DNA from: Thalassotalea_H castellviae
Lineage (GTDB): Bacteria; Pseudomonadota; Gammaproteobacteria; Enterobacterales; Alteromonadaceae
Assembly (NCBI RefSeq): GCF_031846185.1
Contig: NZ_JAVRIF010000002.1
Span: forward strand, 186,001-250,000
Direction: 5' to 3'
DNA length: 64,000 nucleotides
Position 1 is the first letter of the stretch. Every line of letters starts with the position of its first letter. Below, one piece after another: positions 40,589-49,735 of the stretch. The position numbers were made by a program, and so were the translations under genes. The notes beneath the pieces are model-generated. The model was given only the letters and a program-made list of their open reading frames with translations, was not told where the DNA came from and made no database searches.

Positions 40589-42574
40589 ATGCCGTCGCGT
40601 CAAGAACTCGCCAATGCCATCCGTGTATTAAGTATGGATGCCGTACAAAAAGCAAAATCTGGTCACCCTGGTGCCCCAATGGGCATGGCTGACATCGCCG
40701 AAGTATTATGGCGTGATTTTTTAAAGCATAACCCTACCGATCCTAATTGGGCAGATCGTGACCGTTTTATTTTATCGAATGGTCACGGTTCGATGCTTAT
40801 CTATTCTCTGTTACATTTATCAGGATATGACTTACCGATTGAGGAAATTAAAAACTTCCGTCAATTACATTCTAAAACTCCTGGCCACCCAGAATATGGT
40901 TACACACCGGGCGTTGAAACCACCACAGGTCCATTAGGTGCGGGGATTTCAAATGCCGTTGGTATGGCTATCGCAGAAAAAACCTTAGCCGCGCAATTTA
41001 ATAGAGAAGGTCACGATATTGTTGATCACTTCACTTATTGCTTTTTAGGTGATGGCTGTTTGATGGAAGGTATTTCTCACGAAGCCTGTTCACTCGCCGG
41101 TACTTTAGGCTTAGGTAAGCTGATTGCTTTTTGGGATGATAACGGCATTTCTATCGATGGTGAGGTAGAAGGTTGGTTTACTGATAATACGCCTCAACGC
41201 TTTGCCTCATATGGTTGGCACGTTATTGCCGATGTTGATGGCCATGACCCTCAAGCTATTACTGCAGCTATTGAAGAAGCTAAATCAGTCACCGATAAGC
41301 CAACCATGATTTGTTGTAAAACAATTATCGGTTTTGGTTCGCCAAATAAAGAAGGGACACACGATTGTCATGGTGCACCTTTAGGCGATGACGAAATAGC
41401 TTTAACACGCGAAAAATTAAATTGGTCGCATGGTCCTTTTGAAGTGCCTGCCGATATCTATGCTGATTGGGATCATAAAGAAAAAGGCCAAACAAGCCAA
41501 GTTGCTTGGAATGAAAAATTTGCTGCTTACCAAACCGCATACCCTGCACTGGCGGCAGAATACGAACGTCGTGTTTTAAAAGGTGAATTGCCAAAAGAAT
41601 TTGAAGCAAAAGCCAATGATTTTATTCAACAATGCCAAGCTAAGTCAGAAAATATCGCCTCTCGTAAAGCATCACAAAATATTATCGAAGAATTCGGCGC
41701 TATGTTGCCTGAATTATTAGGTGGCTCAGCTGATTTAGCCGGTTCTAACCTTACGTTATGGTCGGGTTCAAAAGGTATACAAGACGATGCTGCAGGTAAC
41801 TACATTTTTTACGGTGTACGTGAATTTGGCATGTCAGGCATAATGAATGGTATTTCGCTACACGGCGGTTTTATTAATTACGGTGCGACTTTCATGATGT
41901 TTATGGAATATGCACGAAATGCTGTTCGTATGTCAGCGTTAATGGGGATTCAGAATATTTTTGTTTACACCCATGACTCTATTGGCCAAGGTGAAGATGG
42001 TCCAACCCATCAGCCGGTTGAACAATTAACCAACTTACGTACGACACCAAATATGGTGACATGGCGTCCAGCTGATGCAACAGAATCTGCTGTAGCCTGG
42101 AAAAATGCCGTTGAGCGTCAAAATGCCCCGACGTCATTGATCTTCTCTCGTCAAGGTTTACCTGCACAAACGCGTACAGCAGAACAAGTCGCTTTAATTA
42201 AAAAAGGTGGCTACATTTTACGAGACAGCCAAGGTACACCTGAAGTTATTTTAATTGCGACTGGCTCTGAAGTAGCCCTAGCAGTCAAAGCAGCTGAAGC
42301 ACTTGGTGACCACGTTCGTGTTGTATCTATGCCTTCAACAAACATTTTTGATGCACAAGATGCTCAATATAAAGAGTCGGTATTACCTAGCTCAGTAACA
42401 AAACGTGTCGCAATAGAAGCGGCACATACTGATTTTTGGTACAAATATGTTGGCTTTAACGGTGGTGTTGTCGGTATGACTACTTTTGGTGAGTCAGCAC
42501 CAGGTGGAGTATTACTCGAACACTTTGGTTTTACTGTTGATAATGTAATAAAAACAGTAAACAGCCTCGCTTAA
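40589..42574 (+). CDS. tkt: transketolase
   Basis: Thiamine-diphosphate enzyme of the pentose phosphate pathway, 661 residues, close to the usual 663. The N-terminal half has KSGHPGAPMGMADIAEVLW (about 22-40), the cofactor motif GDGCLMEG (about 154-161) and HDCHGAPLG. The middle pyrimidine domain has YGVREFGMSGIMNG, and THDSIGQGEDGPTHQPVEQL follows. It heads the tkt-epd-pgk-fba set of central carbon genes; epd follows 65 bp later. Confidence 0.97.
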   Translation: MPSRQELANAIRVLSMDAVQKAKSGHPGAPMGMADIAEVLWRDFLKHNPTDPNWADRDRFILSNGHGSMLIYSLLHLSGYDLPIEEIKNFRQLHSKTPGHPEYGYTPGVETTTGPLGAGISNAVGMAIAEKTLAAQFNREGHDIVDHFTYCFLGDGCLMEGISHEACSLAGTLGLGKLIAFWDDNGISIDGEVEGWFTDNTPQRFASYGWHVIADVDGHDPQAITAAIEEAKSVTDKPTMICCKTIIGFGSPNKEGTHDCHGAPLGDDEIALTREKLNWSHGPFEVPADIYADWDHKEKGQTSQVAWNEKFAAYQTAYPALAAEYERRVLKGELPKEFEAKANDFIQQCQAKSENIASRKASQNIIEEFGAMLPELLGGSADLAGSNLTLWSGSKGIQDDAAGNYIFYGVREFGMSGIMNGISLHGGFINYGATFMMFMEYARNAVRMSALMGIQNIFVYTHDSIGQGEDGPTHQPVEQLTNLRTTPNMVTWRPADATESAVAWKNAVERQNAPTSLIFSRQGLPAQTRTAEQVALIKKGGYILRDSQGTPEVILIATGSEVALAVKAAEALGDHVRVVSMPSTNIFDAQDAQYKESVLPSSVTKRVAIEAAHTDFWYKYVGFNGGVVGMTTFGESAPGGVLLEHFGFTVDNVIKTVNSLA

Positions 42575-42639
42575 ACATAAGGCACCCTAGCAATTAACTA
42601 TCTAGGGTGCCAGTTAATTCTCTTAAATGATCTTTCTAT

Positions 42640-43653
42640 ATGTCTGTAAATATTGCTATTAACGGTTTTGGTCGTATCGGCCGAAGTGTTGCGCGCGCAC
42701 TTTATGAAAATAACCATAAAACTGATATTAATTTAGTTGCTATCAATGAAATCGCAGATCCAGAAGGTATTGCTCACTTATTAAAGTATGACAGTACCCA
42801 TGGCCGATTTTCATGTCCGGTTCAACTCATTGACGAGCATTTAAATATCGCTGGTGATGATGTAATGCTTTCTCATCACAAAAATTTTCAAGAAATAAAC
42901 TGGGCCGAAAAACACGTTGATATTGTTTTAGATTGCACAGGCTTTTATGCAAGTAAGGCTGATGGTTTACAACATATCGTCAATGGCGCTAAAAAAGTTT
43001 TATATTCACATCCGGCAGCAAATGATGTTGATGCCACCATTATTTTTGGGGTAAATGAACAAACCTTAACCCCGTCGGACAATATTGTCAGTAACGGTTC
43101 ATGTACAACCAATTGTATTGTCCCTGTCATTAAAGTCATTGATGAAGCTTTTGGTGTCGAAAGTGGTTCTATTACTACGATTCATTCATCCATGCATGAT
43201 CAACAAGTAATAGATGCATATCATCCAGATTTGCGCAGATCACGTGCCGCTAGTCAGTCGATTATTCCGGTAGATACCAAACTTTCAATTGGCATAGAGC
43301 GCATTTTACCTAAATTTTCAGGCCGTTTTGAAGCCATTGCAGTGCGAGTGCCGACCATCAATGTAACCGCAATGGACTTAAGCTTAACAGTATCAAATGA
43401 TGTTTCTATTGCCGATATAAATCAGGCAATCATCAATGCGCAAAAAAATGGTTTACAGGGGATCCTTGGTTATACTGAAGAACCTCTGGTTTCTATTGAT
43501 TTTAATCATGACCCTCATTCAGCCATAGTGGATGGCAATCAAACTCGAGTGAGTCATAAACGCTTAGTAAAAATGTTAGTGTGGTGTGATAACGAATGGG
43601 GCTTTGCCAACAGAATGTTAGACACTACCAGGGTACTATCTACCCTACTTTAA
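42640..43653 (+). CDS. epd: D-erythrose-4-phosphate dehydrogenase (Epd)
   Basis: NAD-dependent oxidation of erythrose-4-phosphate to 4-phosphoerythronate, feeding pyridoxal phosphate synthesis. The 337-residue GAPDH-fold protein has the Rossmann motif INGFGRIGR (7-15) and the catalytic cysteine in SNGSCTTNCIVPVIK. It ends LVWCDNEWGFANRMLDTTRVL. GAPDH is the alternative, but the Epd-type sequence and position between tkt and pgk favour epd. Confidence 0.92.
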   Translation: MSVNIAINGFGRIGRSVARALYENNHKTDINLVAINEIADPEGIAHLLKYDSTHGRFSCPVQLIDEHLNIAGDDVMLSHHKNFQEINWAEKHVDIVLDCTGFYASKADGLQHIVNGAKKVLYSHPAANDVDATIIFGVNEQTLTPSDNIVSNGSCTTNCIVPVIKVIDEAFGVESGSITTIHSSMHDQQVIDAYHPDLRRSRAASQSIIPVDTKLSIGIERILPKFSGRFEAIAVRVPTINVTAMDLSLTVSNDVSIADINQAIINAQKNGLQGILGYTEEPLVSIDFNHDPHSAIVDGNQTRVSHKRLVKMLVWCDNEWGFANRMLDTTRVLSTLL

Positions 43654-43705
43654 CAAAAAACTTTAGTATTTAGCTTTATAAACATTAACGAACAGGAAAT
43701 TTACC

Positions 43706-44878
43706 ATGTCAGTTATTAAAATGACCGATTTAGATTTAGCAGGAAAAAGAGTATTAATTCGTGAAGATTTAAATGTGCCAATTAACGAAGGAAAAGTAAC
43801 TTCCGATGCTCGTTTAAGAGCCGCATTACCAACAATAAAGCTTGCCTTAGATGCTGGGGCAAAAGTTATGGTAATGTCTCATCTTGGCCGTCCTACCGAG
43901 GGTGAATTTAATCAAGAATTTTCATTGCAACCTGTTGTTAATTACTTAACAGAAGCATTATCAGCACCCGTTAAGTTAGTTAGTAATTACTTAGACGGTG
44001 TAGAAGTTGGCGCGGGTGAATTAGCCGTATTTGAAAATGTTCGTTTTAACATCGGTGAAAAGAAAAATGATGATGCGTTAGCAAAACAACTTGCAGCATT
44101 ATGTGATGTATTTGTTATGGATGCTTTTGGCACAGCTCACCGCGCCCAAGCAAGTACCCATGGCGTAGCAAAATTCGCCCCCGTTGCCTGTGCAGGTCCT
44201 TTATTAACAGCGGAATTAGACGCTTTAGGTAAAGCACTAGATAACCCTGCTAGACCATTAGTAGCAATTGTTGGTGGTTCAAAAGTTTCAACGAAATTAA
44301 CTGTTTTAGATTCGTTATCAAAAATTGCTGATACGTTGGTTGTTGGTGGAGGCATCTCAAACACTTTTGTTGCTTCCGCTGGTAATGAAGTGGGTAACTC
44401 CTTATACGAAAAAGATTTGATCCCTGAAGCACAACGTCTTTGCCAAGAAACACAAGTAATTTTTGCTGATGACGTTACCGTAACAACAGACGGTTTCAGT
44501 GATTGGAAACATGATTCTAAAACAGCAATAAAAGCATTATCTGAAGTTTCAGCAGAGGATGACATTATTGATTACGGACCACAAACAGCAGAAAAAGTGG
44601 CTGAAATTATCAAGGCTGCTGGAACCATTTTATGGAATGGTCCAGTAGGCGTTTTTGAAATTGACGCTTTTGCAAAAGGTACTGAAGTAATTTCACACGC
44701 CATTGCTGAAAGTCCTGCTTTTTCTATTGCCGGTGGCGGAGACACATTAGCAGCGGTTGATAAATATGATATTGCTGATAAAGTTTCTTATATCTCTACA
44801 GGCGGTGGTGCTTTTCTTGAATTTCTTGAAGGGAAAAAATTACCTGCGGTTGAAATTTTAGAACAACGCGCGAAATAA
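43706..44878 (+). CDS. pgk: phosphoglycerate kinase
   Basis: Glycolytic ATP-forming kinase, 390 residues. Family landmarks are VLIREDLNVPINEGKVTSDARLRAALPTIK (15-44), VMSHLGRP (about 56-63), FENVRFNIGEKKNDDALAKQLA, and the C-terminal GGGDTLAAVDKYDIADKVSYISTGGGAFLEFLEGK. It is 52 bp after epd and ends at a strong terminator. Confidence 0.97.
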   Translation: MSVIKMTDLDLAGKRVLIREDLNVPINEGKVTSDARLRAALPTIKLALDAGAKVMVMSHLGRPTEGEFNQEFSLQPVVNYLTEALSAPVKLVSNYLDGVEVGAGELAVFENVRFNIGEKKNDDALAKQLAALCDVFVMDAFGTAHRAQASTHGVAKFAPVACAGPLLTAELDALGKALDNPARPLVAIVGGSKVSTKLTVLDSLSKIADTLVVGGGISNTFVASAGNEVGNSLYEKDLIPEAQRLCQETQVIFADDVTVTTDGFSDWKHDSKTAIKALSEVSAEDDIIDYGPQTAEKVAEIIKAAGTILWNGPVGVFEIDAFAKGTEVISHAIAESPAFSIAGGGDTLAAVDKYDIADKVSYISTGGGAFLEFLEGKKLPAVEILEQRAK

Positions 44879-44909
44879 AATCGTATTATCCACCGTAATA
44901 CTTAAGTAA

Positions 44910-44938
44910 AAAACCACAGCTTTCGGCTGTGGTTTTTT
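44910..44938 (+). terminator. terminator after pgk
   Basis: CCACAGC (44914-44920), loop TTTCG, GCTGTGG (44926-44932), flanked by A and followed by six T. It separates pgk from fba. Confidence 0.9.
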
Positions 44939-45257
44939 ATTTTAATCATATATTTAAAAAAAAAAATAAATAGTTTGTTTGCTTTCATTTAACTCTAAAA
45001 CGTACTTTCGTAGTAAAATTACTAAACAACCAATTTACCTTTCGTTCCTCTTTCGTTTTACAGCGCATTTTGTTGTAATTTTTCTATAAAGTTGACTAAC
45101 ATTAGAATAATTACTGCTTAAATATAAACATCTAATCGTTTTAGTTAGTGCCAAAGTGTTTTTTTTTCTGATACAATTACGACTTGAAAGAATATTGTTT
45201 CGTTATGAAACTTATTTATAGTGTGTATTGTTACAATGATAACTTAGGAGTTCATTC
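44939..45257. other. 319-bp intergenic region upstream of fba
   Basis: Very AT-rich and without open frames. It should hold the fba promoter. A TACAAT at about 45232 could be a -10, but no matching -35 is clear. No repeat or RNA structure was seen apart from the pgk terminator just before it. Confidence 0.45.
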
Positions 45258-46322
45258 ATGGCTTTAGTCTCTATGCGCCAAATGTTAGATCACGCCGCGG
45301 AAAACGGATACGGCATCCCGGCATTTAATGTTAATAATTTAGAGCAAGTTCGCGCAATTATGATTGCCGCAGATAAAACCAACAGCCCTGTTATATTACA
45401 AGGCTCTGCGGGTGCCCGTAAATACGCTGGAGCTCCTTTTTTACGTCATTTAATTTTAGCCGCTATCGAAGAATTTCCTCATATTCCAATTGTTATGCAT
45501 CAAGACCACGGTACTTCACCTAGTGTTTGTCAGCGTTCAATTCAATTAGGCTTTTCATCTGTCATGATGGATGGTTCATTAATGGATGACGGCAAAACAC
45601 CTGCAAGTTATGAGTACAATGTAGATGTAACTCGAAGAACTGTTGAAATGGCTCATGCTTGTGGCGTTTCAGTTGAAGGTGAACTAGGTTGTTTAGGTTC
45701 ATTAGAAACCGGTGAAGCTGGTGAAGAAGACGGCATTGGCGCGGCAGGAAAGTTAACAATGGATCAAATGTTAACTGACCCAGAAGAAGCGGCTGATTTT
45801 GTCAATAAAACACAAGTAGATGCATTGGCAATTGCTTGTGGTACATCACATGGAGCCTATAAATTTACTCGCCCACCAACAGGGGATATATTAGCCATTG
45901 ACCGCATTAAAGCGATTCATGCTCGCATACCAAATACTCATTTAGTGATGCACGGCTCTTCATCGGTTCCACAAGATTGGTTAGCGATTATCAATGAATA
46001 TGGTGGAGCGATCCCTGAAACTTATGGTGTGCCAGTTGAGCAAATTTGTGAAGGAATCAAATACGGTGTGCGAAAAGTAAATATCGATACGGATTTACGT
46101 TTAGCTTCTACCGGAGCAACACGTCGATTTTTAGCCCAAAACCCGAGCGAATTTGACCCTCGTAAATTCTTAGCTGAAACAACCAAAGCAATGACAGATA
46201 TTTGTATTGCTCGCTATGAAGCCTTTGGCACTGCTGGAAATGCCGATAAAATCAAACCGATTTCTCTTGAGAATATGTTTGAAAAATATCAACGCGGCGA
46301 ATTAGCAGCTTTAGTTAAATAA
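45258..46322 (+). CDS. fba: class II fructose-bisphosphate aldolase
   Basis: Zinc-dependent aldolase joining or splitting fructose-1,6-bisphosphate, 354 residues. Metal and substrate residues lie in IVMHQDHGTSPSVCQRSIQLGFSSVMMDGS (about 76-105), VEGELGCLGSLETGEAGEED (about 139-158) and HLVMHGSSSVPQDW. AGGAG is 7 nt before the start. It is a separate transcription unit after the pgk terminator, as is common in gammaproteobacteria. Confidence 0.97.
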   Translation: MALVSMRQMLDHAAENGYGIPAFNVNNLEQVRAIMIAADKTNSPVILQGSAGARKYAGAPFLRHLILAAIEEFPHIPIVMHQDHGTSPSVCQRSIQLGFSSVMMDGSLMDDGKTPASYEYNVDVTRRTVEMAHACGVSVEGELGCLGSLETGEAGEEDGIGAAGKLTMDQMLTDPEEAADFVNKTQVDALAIACGTSHGAYKFTRPPTGDILAIDRIKAIHARIPNTHLVMHGSSSVPQDWLAIINEYGGAIPETYGVPVEQICEGIKYGVRKVNIDTDLRLASTGATRRFLAQNPSEFDPRKFLAETTKAMTDICIARYEAFGTAGNADKIKPISLENMFEKYQRGELAALVK

Positions 46323-46366
46323 GCATAAGTAGATCAAGTCCCAAAAGTATTCCTTGGGCAATCAAT

Positions 46367-46398
46367 AAAGGCGTTATCTTTGAGGTTACGCCTTTTTT
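46367..46398 (+). terminator. terminator after fba
   Basis: AAAGGCGT (46367-46374) pairs with ACGCCTTT (46388-46395), followed by a T run. It sits 45 bp past the fba stop. Confidence 0.75.
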
Positions 46399-46602
46399 AA
46401 TGGCAATTTTTTGCCACCGCTTCACATACAACTCACTTAAAATAACTGTAACTTTAGCTTGCAACCTTTATTAACAAAATATTAACAAGTTCACCTAAGT
46501 TTCGTGGTAATCCCTTCTTTTATGTACAAATAACCAAATTATAGTTGGTAAGCAGTTAATCATTGATTATAATTCGCACTCACAATAAACGGGAGATTTT
46601 TT

Positions 46603-47433
46603 ATGGAATTTATCACATCGTGGTTTAATAACAACCAAGTAATGCTTCAGGATATAGCAATTAAATTTATTGTTGCTTTGCTTATTTTATTTATTGGTAA
46701 GATGGTCGCCAAGCTAATACGTAAAGGCGTGCAAAAACTGCTCGAACATAAAAATGTCGACAACACCGTTATTTCTTTTACCTCTAGCTTGGTTTACGGT
46801 TTAGTTATTTTAATCTCGTTTATTGCTGCTATTTCGCATTTAGGATTTAACACCTCTTCATTGGTTGCTATTGTAGGTGCCGCTGGTTTAGCGATTGGTT
46901 TAGCATTACAAGGCTCATTATCTAACTTTGCTTCTGGAATTTTGCTGATCACGTTAAAACCTTTTAAATCAGGTGACTTCGTTGAAGTATCAGGTACTGC
47001 AGGTGTCGTTGAAGAAGTGAATATTTTTTCAACACAGCTTCGTACCGGCGACAATAAAACCGTAATAATCCCTAACGGCTCTATCACCAGTGGCACAATA
47101 ACTAACTACTCGAAAAAGCCAACCAGACGTATCGATTTAATTATTGGTGTTAGTTATGATGCTGATCTTGCCAAAACACGTGAAATTTTAACTCAAATCA
47201 CGTCAAATCATGAACTCGTCTTGAAAGATCAAGCGGTTACTATTGGTGTCAGTGAACTGGCTGACAATTCGGTTAATTTTGTGGTACGTCCTTGGGTTAA
47301 AACCGAAAATTACTGGCCTGTTTACTTCGAATTATTAGAAAGTATTAAATTAGCTTTAGACGAAGCTGGCATCGAGATTCCTTATCCACAACTATCTGTA
47401 CACGTAAATCAAGAGAATTCAAATGAATCATAA
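46603..47433 (+). CDS. mscS: small-conductance mechanosensitive channel MscS
   Basis: A 276-residue inner-membrane channel with three membrane segments (about 15-37, 63-85 and 92-115). The Gly/Ala-rich pore helix IVGAAGLAIGLALQGSLSNFASGILLI is conserved, and the beta domain contains GDFVEVSGTAGVVEEVNIFSTQLRTGDNKTVIIPNG. It releases solutes on hypo-osmotic shock. It overlaps the DUF481 gene by 11 bp. The GGGAG 7 nt upstream supports the start. Confidence 0.95.
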   Translation: MEFITSWFNNNQVMLQDIAIKFIVALLILFIGKMVAKLIRKGVQKLLEHKNVDNTVISFTSSLVYGLVILISFIAAISHLGFNTSSLVAIVGAAGLAIGLALQGSLSNFASGILLITLKPFKSGDFVEVSGTAGVVEEVNIFSTQLRTGDNKTVIIPNGSITSGTITNYSKKPTRRIDLIIGVSYDADLAKTREILTQITSNHELVLKDQAVTIGVSELADNSVNFVVRPWVKTENYWPVYFELLESIKLALDEAGIEIPYPQLSVHVNQENSNES

Positions 47434-48193
47434 AATTATTATCGCAACGCTTTGCTGTCTGCCTTTTATTAGTGTTGCACAAGAAGATGAAGAAAAATCC
47501 CCAATTACTGCTTCTGCAGAATTAGGCTTACTTTATAAAACTGGTAACACGAAAAGCGCCGATATAAAAACTGGCTTTGACGTTAAATATGAAGAAGCGC
47601 TTTGGCGTAGTACTTTTGCTATGGATTTATTAGTAAAAAAGACAGAAAAAACCGATGCGGACGGCAACGAACAATTTGAAACGTCAGACCAAAAATGGAC
47701 TGTAGAATCAAAAACAAATTACACTTTAGATAAATCCAGCAAAAACTATATCTATGGTGATATAGCCTATGAAGATAATCGCTTTAGTGGTTTTGAAAAC
47801 CAGAGCTCTATCTCTGCTGGTTGGGGTCGTGAATGGTTTAAAAATAAAAAAGCATCTTTGTTTGCTGATATTGGTCCTGGTTATAAACGAGATGTAATTA
47901 AAGCAACAGATACCATGGAAAGTAAAACGCAAAGTGCATTTATTATCCAGGCTCAAGCGTTATATTTAAGAAAAATCAATGATCATGTTAACTTTAAACA
48001 ACTTTTAAGTGCTAAATATGCACCTGGTAGTGGTGATAATAGTAAATACAAAGCTGAAACTTCAATAACGACAAAATTAATTGAAACCTTAGCGTTAAAA
48101 TTCTCCTTTATTATTGATCACAATACAGAAGTAGATGAAGGTACGGATAGAACCGATACTCAAACAGCGATGACTTTAGTTTATAGCTTTTAA
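47423..48193 (+). CDS. DUF481 (YdiY-type) outer-membrane protein
   Basis: A 256-residue protein with a signal peptide (KIIIATLCCLPFISVAQ). Its repeated amphipathic beta-strand pattern is typical of DUF481 proteins, which are predicted salt-induced outer-membrane barrels. Visible blocks are ASAELGLLYKTGNTKSADIKTGFDVKY, ISAGWGREWFKNKKASLFADIGPGYKR and the terminal MTLVYSF ending in aromatic Phe. It overlaps mscS by 11 bp, so both respond to osmotic conditions plausibly from one message. Confidence 0.85.
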   Translation: MNHKIIIATLCCLPFISVAQEDEEKSPITASAELGLLYKTGNTKSADIKTGFDVKYEEALWRSTFAMDLLVKKTEKTDADGNEQFETSDQKWTVESKTNYTLDKSSKNYIYGDIAYEDNRFSGFENQSSISAGWGREWFKNKKASLFADIGPGYKRDVIKATDTMESKTQSAFIIQAQALYLRKINDHVNFKQLLSAKYAPGSGDNSKYKAETSITTKLIETLALKFSFIIDHNTEVDEGTDRTDTQTAMTLVYSF

Positions 48194-48221
48194 TCGTCAC
48201 GCCTACTTAATTAACTGACTT

Positions 48222-48257
48222 AAAAGCAACCATTTATCTTAACTGGTTGCTTTTTTT
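48222..48257 (+). terminator. terminator after the DUF481 gene
   Basis: AGCAACCA (48225-48232) and TGGTTGCT (48244-48251) form the stem, preceded by AAA and followed by TTTTTTT. It lies 30 bp after the stop. Confidence 0.85.
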
Positions 48258-48291
48258 AATGACAAAAATCAAGAGAACATAAAAGATTAAC

Positions 48292-48702
48292 ATGCAGTAT
48301 TGTATAAAACATGAGCCGCCTTCCCCCGAAGAGTTTGCTGCATTAAGGGCGCAAGTAGGTTGGGGGTCTGTTGATTTAGCAATGGCTCAACAAAGTCTTG
48401 AACAATCATTATTTCACGTGAGTGTATACCTTGAAAACAAACTGATAGGTATGGCTCGAGTGATTGGCGATGGTGTTATGTATTTTTATATTCAGGATCT
48501 CGTTGTATCGCCACAGTTTCAACAAAAAGGTGTTGGTCATGCGATTATGCAGGAACTAGAAGGTTATTTAACGAAAACGGTTAAACAAGGTGCGACAATT
48601 GCGTTATTGTCGGCTCAAGGTAAAGAAGGGTTTTATACTCGATACGGTTATGTAGAGCGTACAGGGCTTCCCTTAGGGAAAGCAATGTGTAAATTCATTT
48701 AA
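48292..48702 (+). CDS. GNAT family N-acetyltransferase
   Basis: A 136-residue single-domain acetyltransferase. The acetyl-CoA loop QQKGVGHAIMQELEGYL follows the strand IQDLVVSPQF, and the C-terminal motif EGFYTRYGYVERTGLPLGKAM is typical of small GNATs. Substrate unknown. It stands alone between a terminator and the convergent GAF gene. Confidence 0.85.
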   Translation: MQYCIKHEPPSPEEFAALRAQVGWGSVDLAMAQQSLEQSLFHVSVYLENKLIGMARVIGDGVMYFYIQDLVVSPQFQQKGVGHAIMQELEGYLTKTVKQGATIALLSAQGKEGFYTRYGYVERTGLPLGKAMCKFI

Positions 48703-48772
48703 CCACTTGTTTTATATGAACTTATTTTTACTTTGACTGAAAACTTGTATGCTTTTTAATGAAAAGTTGAGA

Positions 48773-49324
48773 CTAATAACTATTACTGATAAATAAAGAT
48801 GCCTTAGTTGAAATATTTTTTAATATTTCTATTTCATCCGTTTTCCATTCCGCTATATTGCCTGTTCGCTCACAACAGATAATCCCTAAGGGGGTATCGT
48901 TATCTTTTGTGAAGGTCACATCAAGCAACGAATAAATATTATGTACATCAAAATATCCAAGGTTAAAGCACTTAGATATAGCATGTTCTCTCGCATCTGA
49001 TGCGACTAAAATTTGATGGTTAATTATATGAGAGAAATAATCACCATAATCTTTTGAAAATAACTTTTCTCCTGCCGATTTTTGCCCGTTTTCATCAATA
49101 CAGATTAATGACGTCATTTCAGAATAATCATCATTAAACAACCAAATACTGACGCGATCACACGCTGAAACATCCGACTTAACGGCTCGACATATTTTAT
49201 GTAACTTGTCATTAAGTGATACTCGAGGGTTACTTAGATAGAGCGAGAGCTGAGCAGATTGCGGCATAAAAACAAAGAAATGTATGATCAATATTGCAAT
49301 TATAGCGTGAATAAATGAATTCAC
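48773..49324 (-). CDS. GAF-domain protein with N-terminal membrane segment
   Basis: A 183-residue protein. Residues about 3-20 are hydrophobic (HAIIAILIIHFFVF). The rest fits a GAF domain: VKSDVSACDRVSIWLFNDDYSEMTSLICIDENG, then SLLDVTFTKDNDTPLGIICCERTGNIAEW, and a final DEIEILKNISTKASLFISNS. GAF domains bind small ligands. No output domain is attached, so it may sense or be a partner. The start is a GTG without a clear ribosome site. An ATG 19 codons in would remove the membrane segment, so the true N-terminus is uncertain. Confidence 0.6.
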   Translation of the reverse strand: MNSFIHAIIAILIIHFFVFMPQSAQLSLYLSNPRVSLNDKLHKICRAVKSDVSACDRVSIWLFNDDYSEMTSLICIDENGQKSAGEKLFSKDYGDYFSHIINHQILVASDAREHAISKCFNLGYFDVHNIYSLLDVTFTKDNDTPLGIICCERTGNIAEWKTDEIEILKNISTKASLFISNSY

Positions 49325-49395
49325 CGATAAAAGAATTAAATAAATTCCGCAAGCTGTCGATATATAAAATACCGATACTTAACTAAGGCATTCAA

Positions 49396-49560
49396 ATGGA
49401 AGCTAAATTAAAATTACAAACACATTCGATCAAATTGTCTGAAAAACAAATTGAAACGGAAATGGCTCAACATTTCAATTCGCCACAGAAAGATATGTTA
49501 AGAATGTTAAATGAAAAAGCACTAGACCGAGCCTTTCAACTTCATACAGCCCATAATTAA
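49396..49560 (+). CDS. small basic helical protein, 54 residues, unknown
   Basis: ATG at 49396 to TAA at 49560. The peptide MEAKLKLQTHSIKLSEKQIE... is rich in Lys, Glu, Gln and Leu and should be mostly helical. AAGG lies 8 nt upstream, and codon use resembles the neighbours. It reads like a small cytoplasmic protein. I know no function. It lies between a divergent GAF gene and ettA, with a 175-bp gap to ettA. Confidence 0.6.
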   Translation: MEAKLKLQTHSIKLSEKQIETEMAQHFNSPQKDMLRMLNEKALDRAFQLHTAHN

Positions 49561-49735
49561 TTTTGAATTTGGCAACGCTATAGACAAAATAATGACGTAC
49601 TGGCACATTATTTTGTCTCACTCTCACTTTAAACACAATTCTCTAACAACTCATTAAAATCACATTTGCTTGCCCTGCACCTTTCCCCTAAAATATTAAT
49701 CAGTTAATTTCTTCTTCAAAATAAAAGGTTTCCAC

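Noticed and set aside
44137..44565. 142-codon minus-strand frame inside pgk
   Set aside because: Shadow frame of a highly conserved gene; no independent signals.
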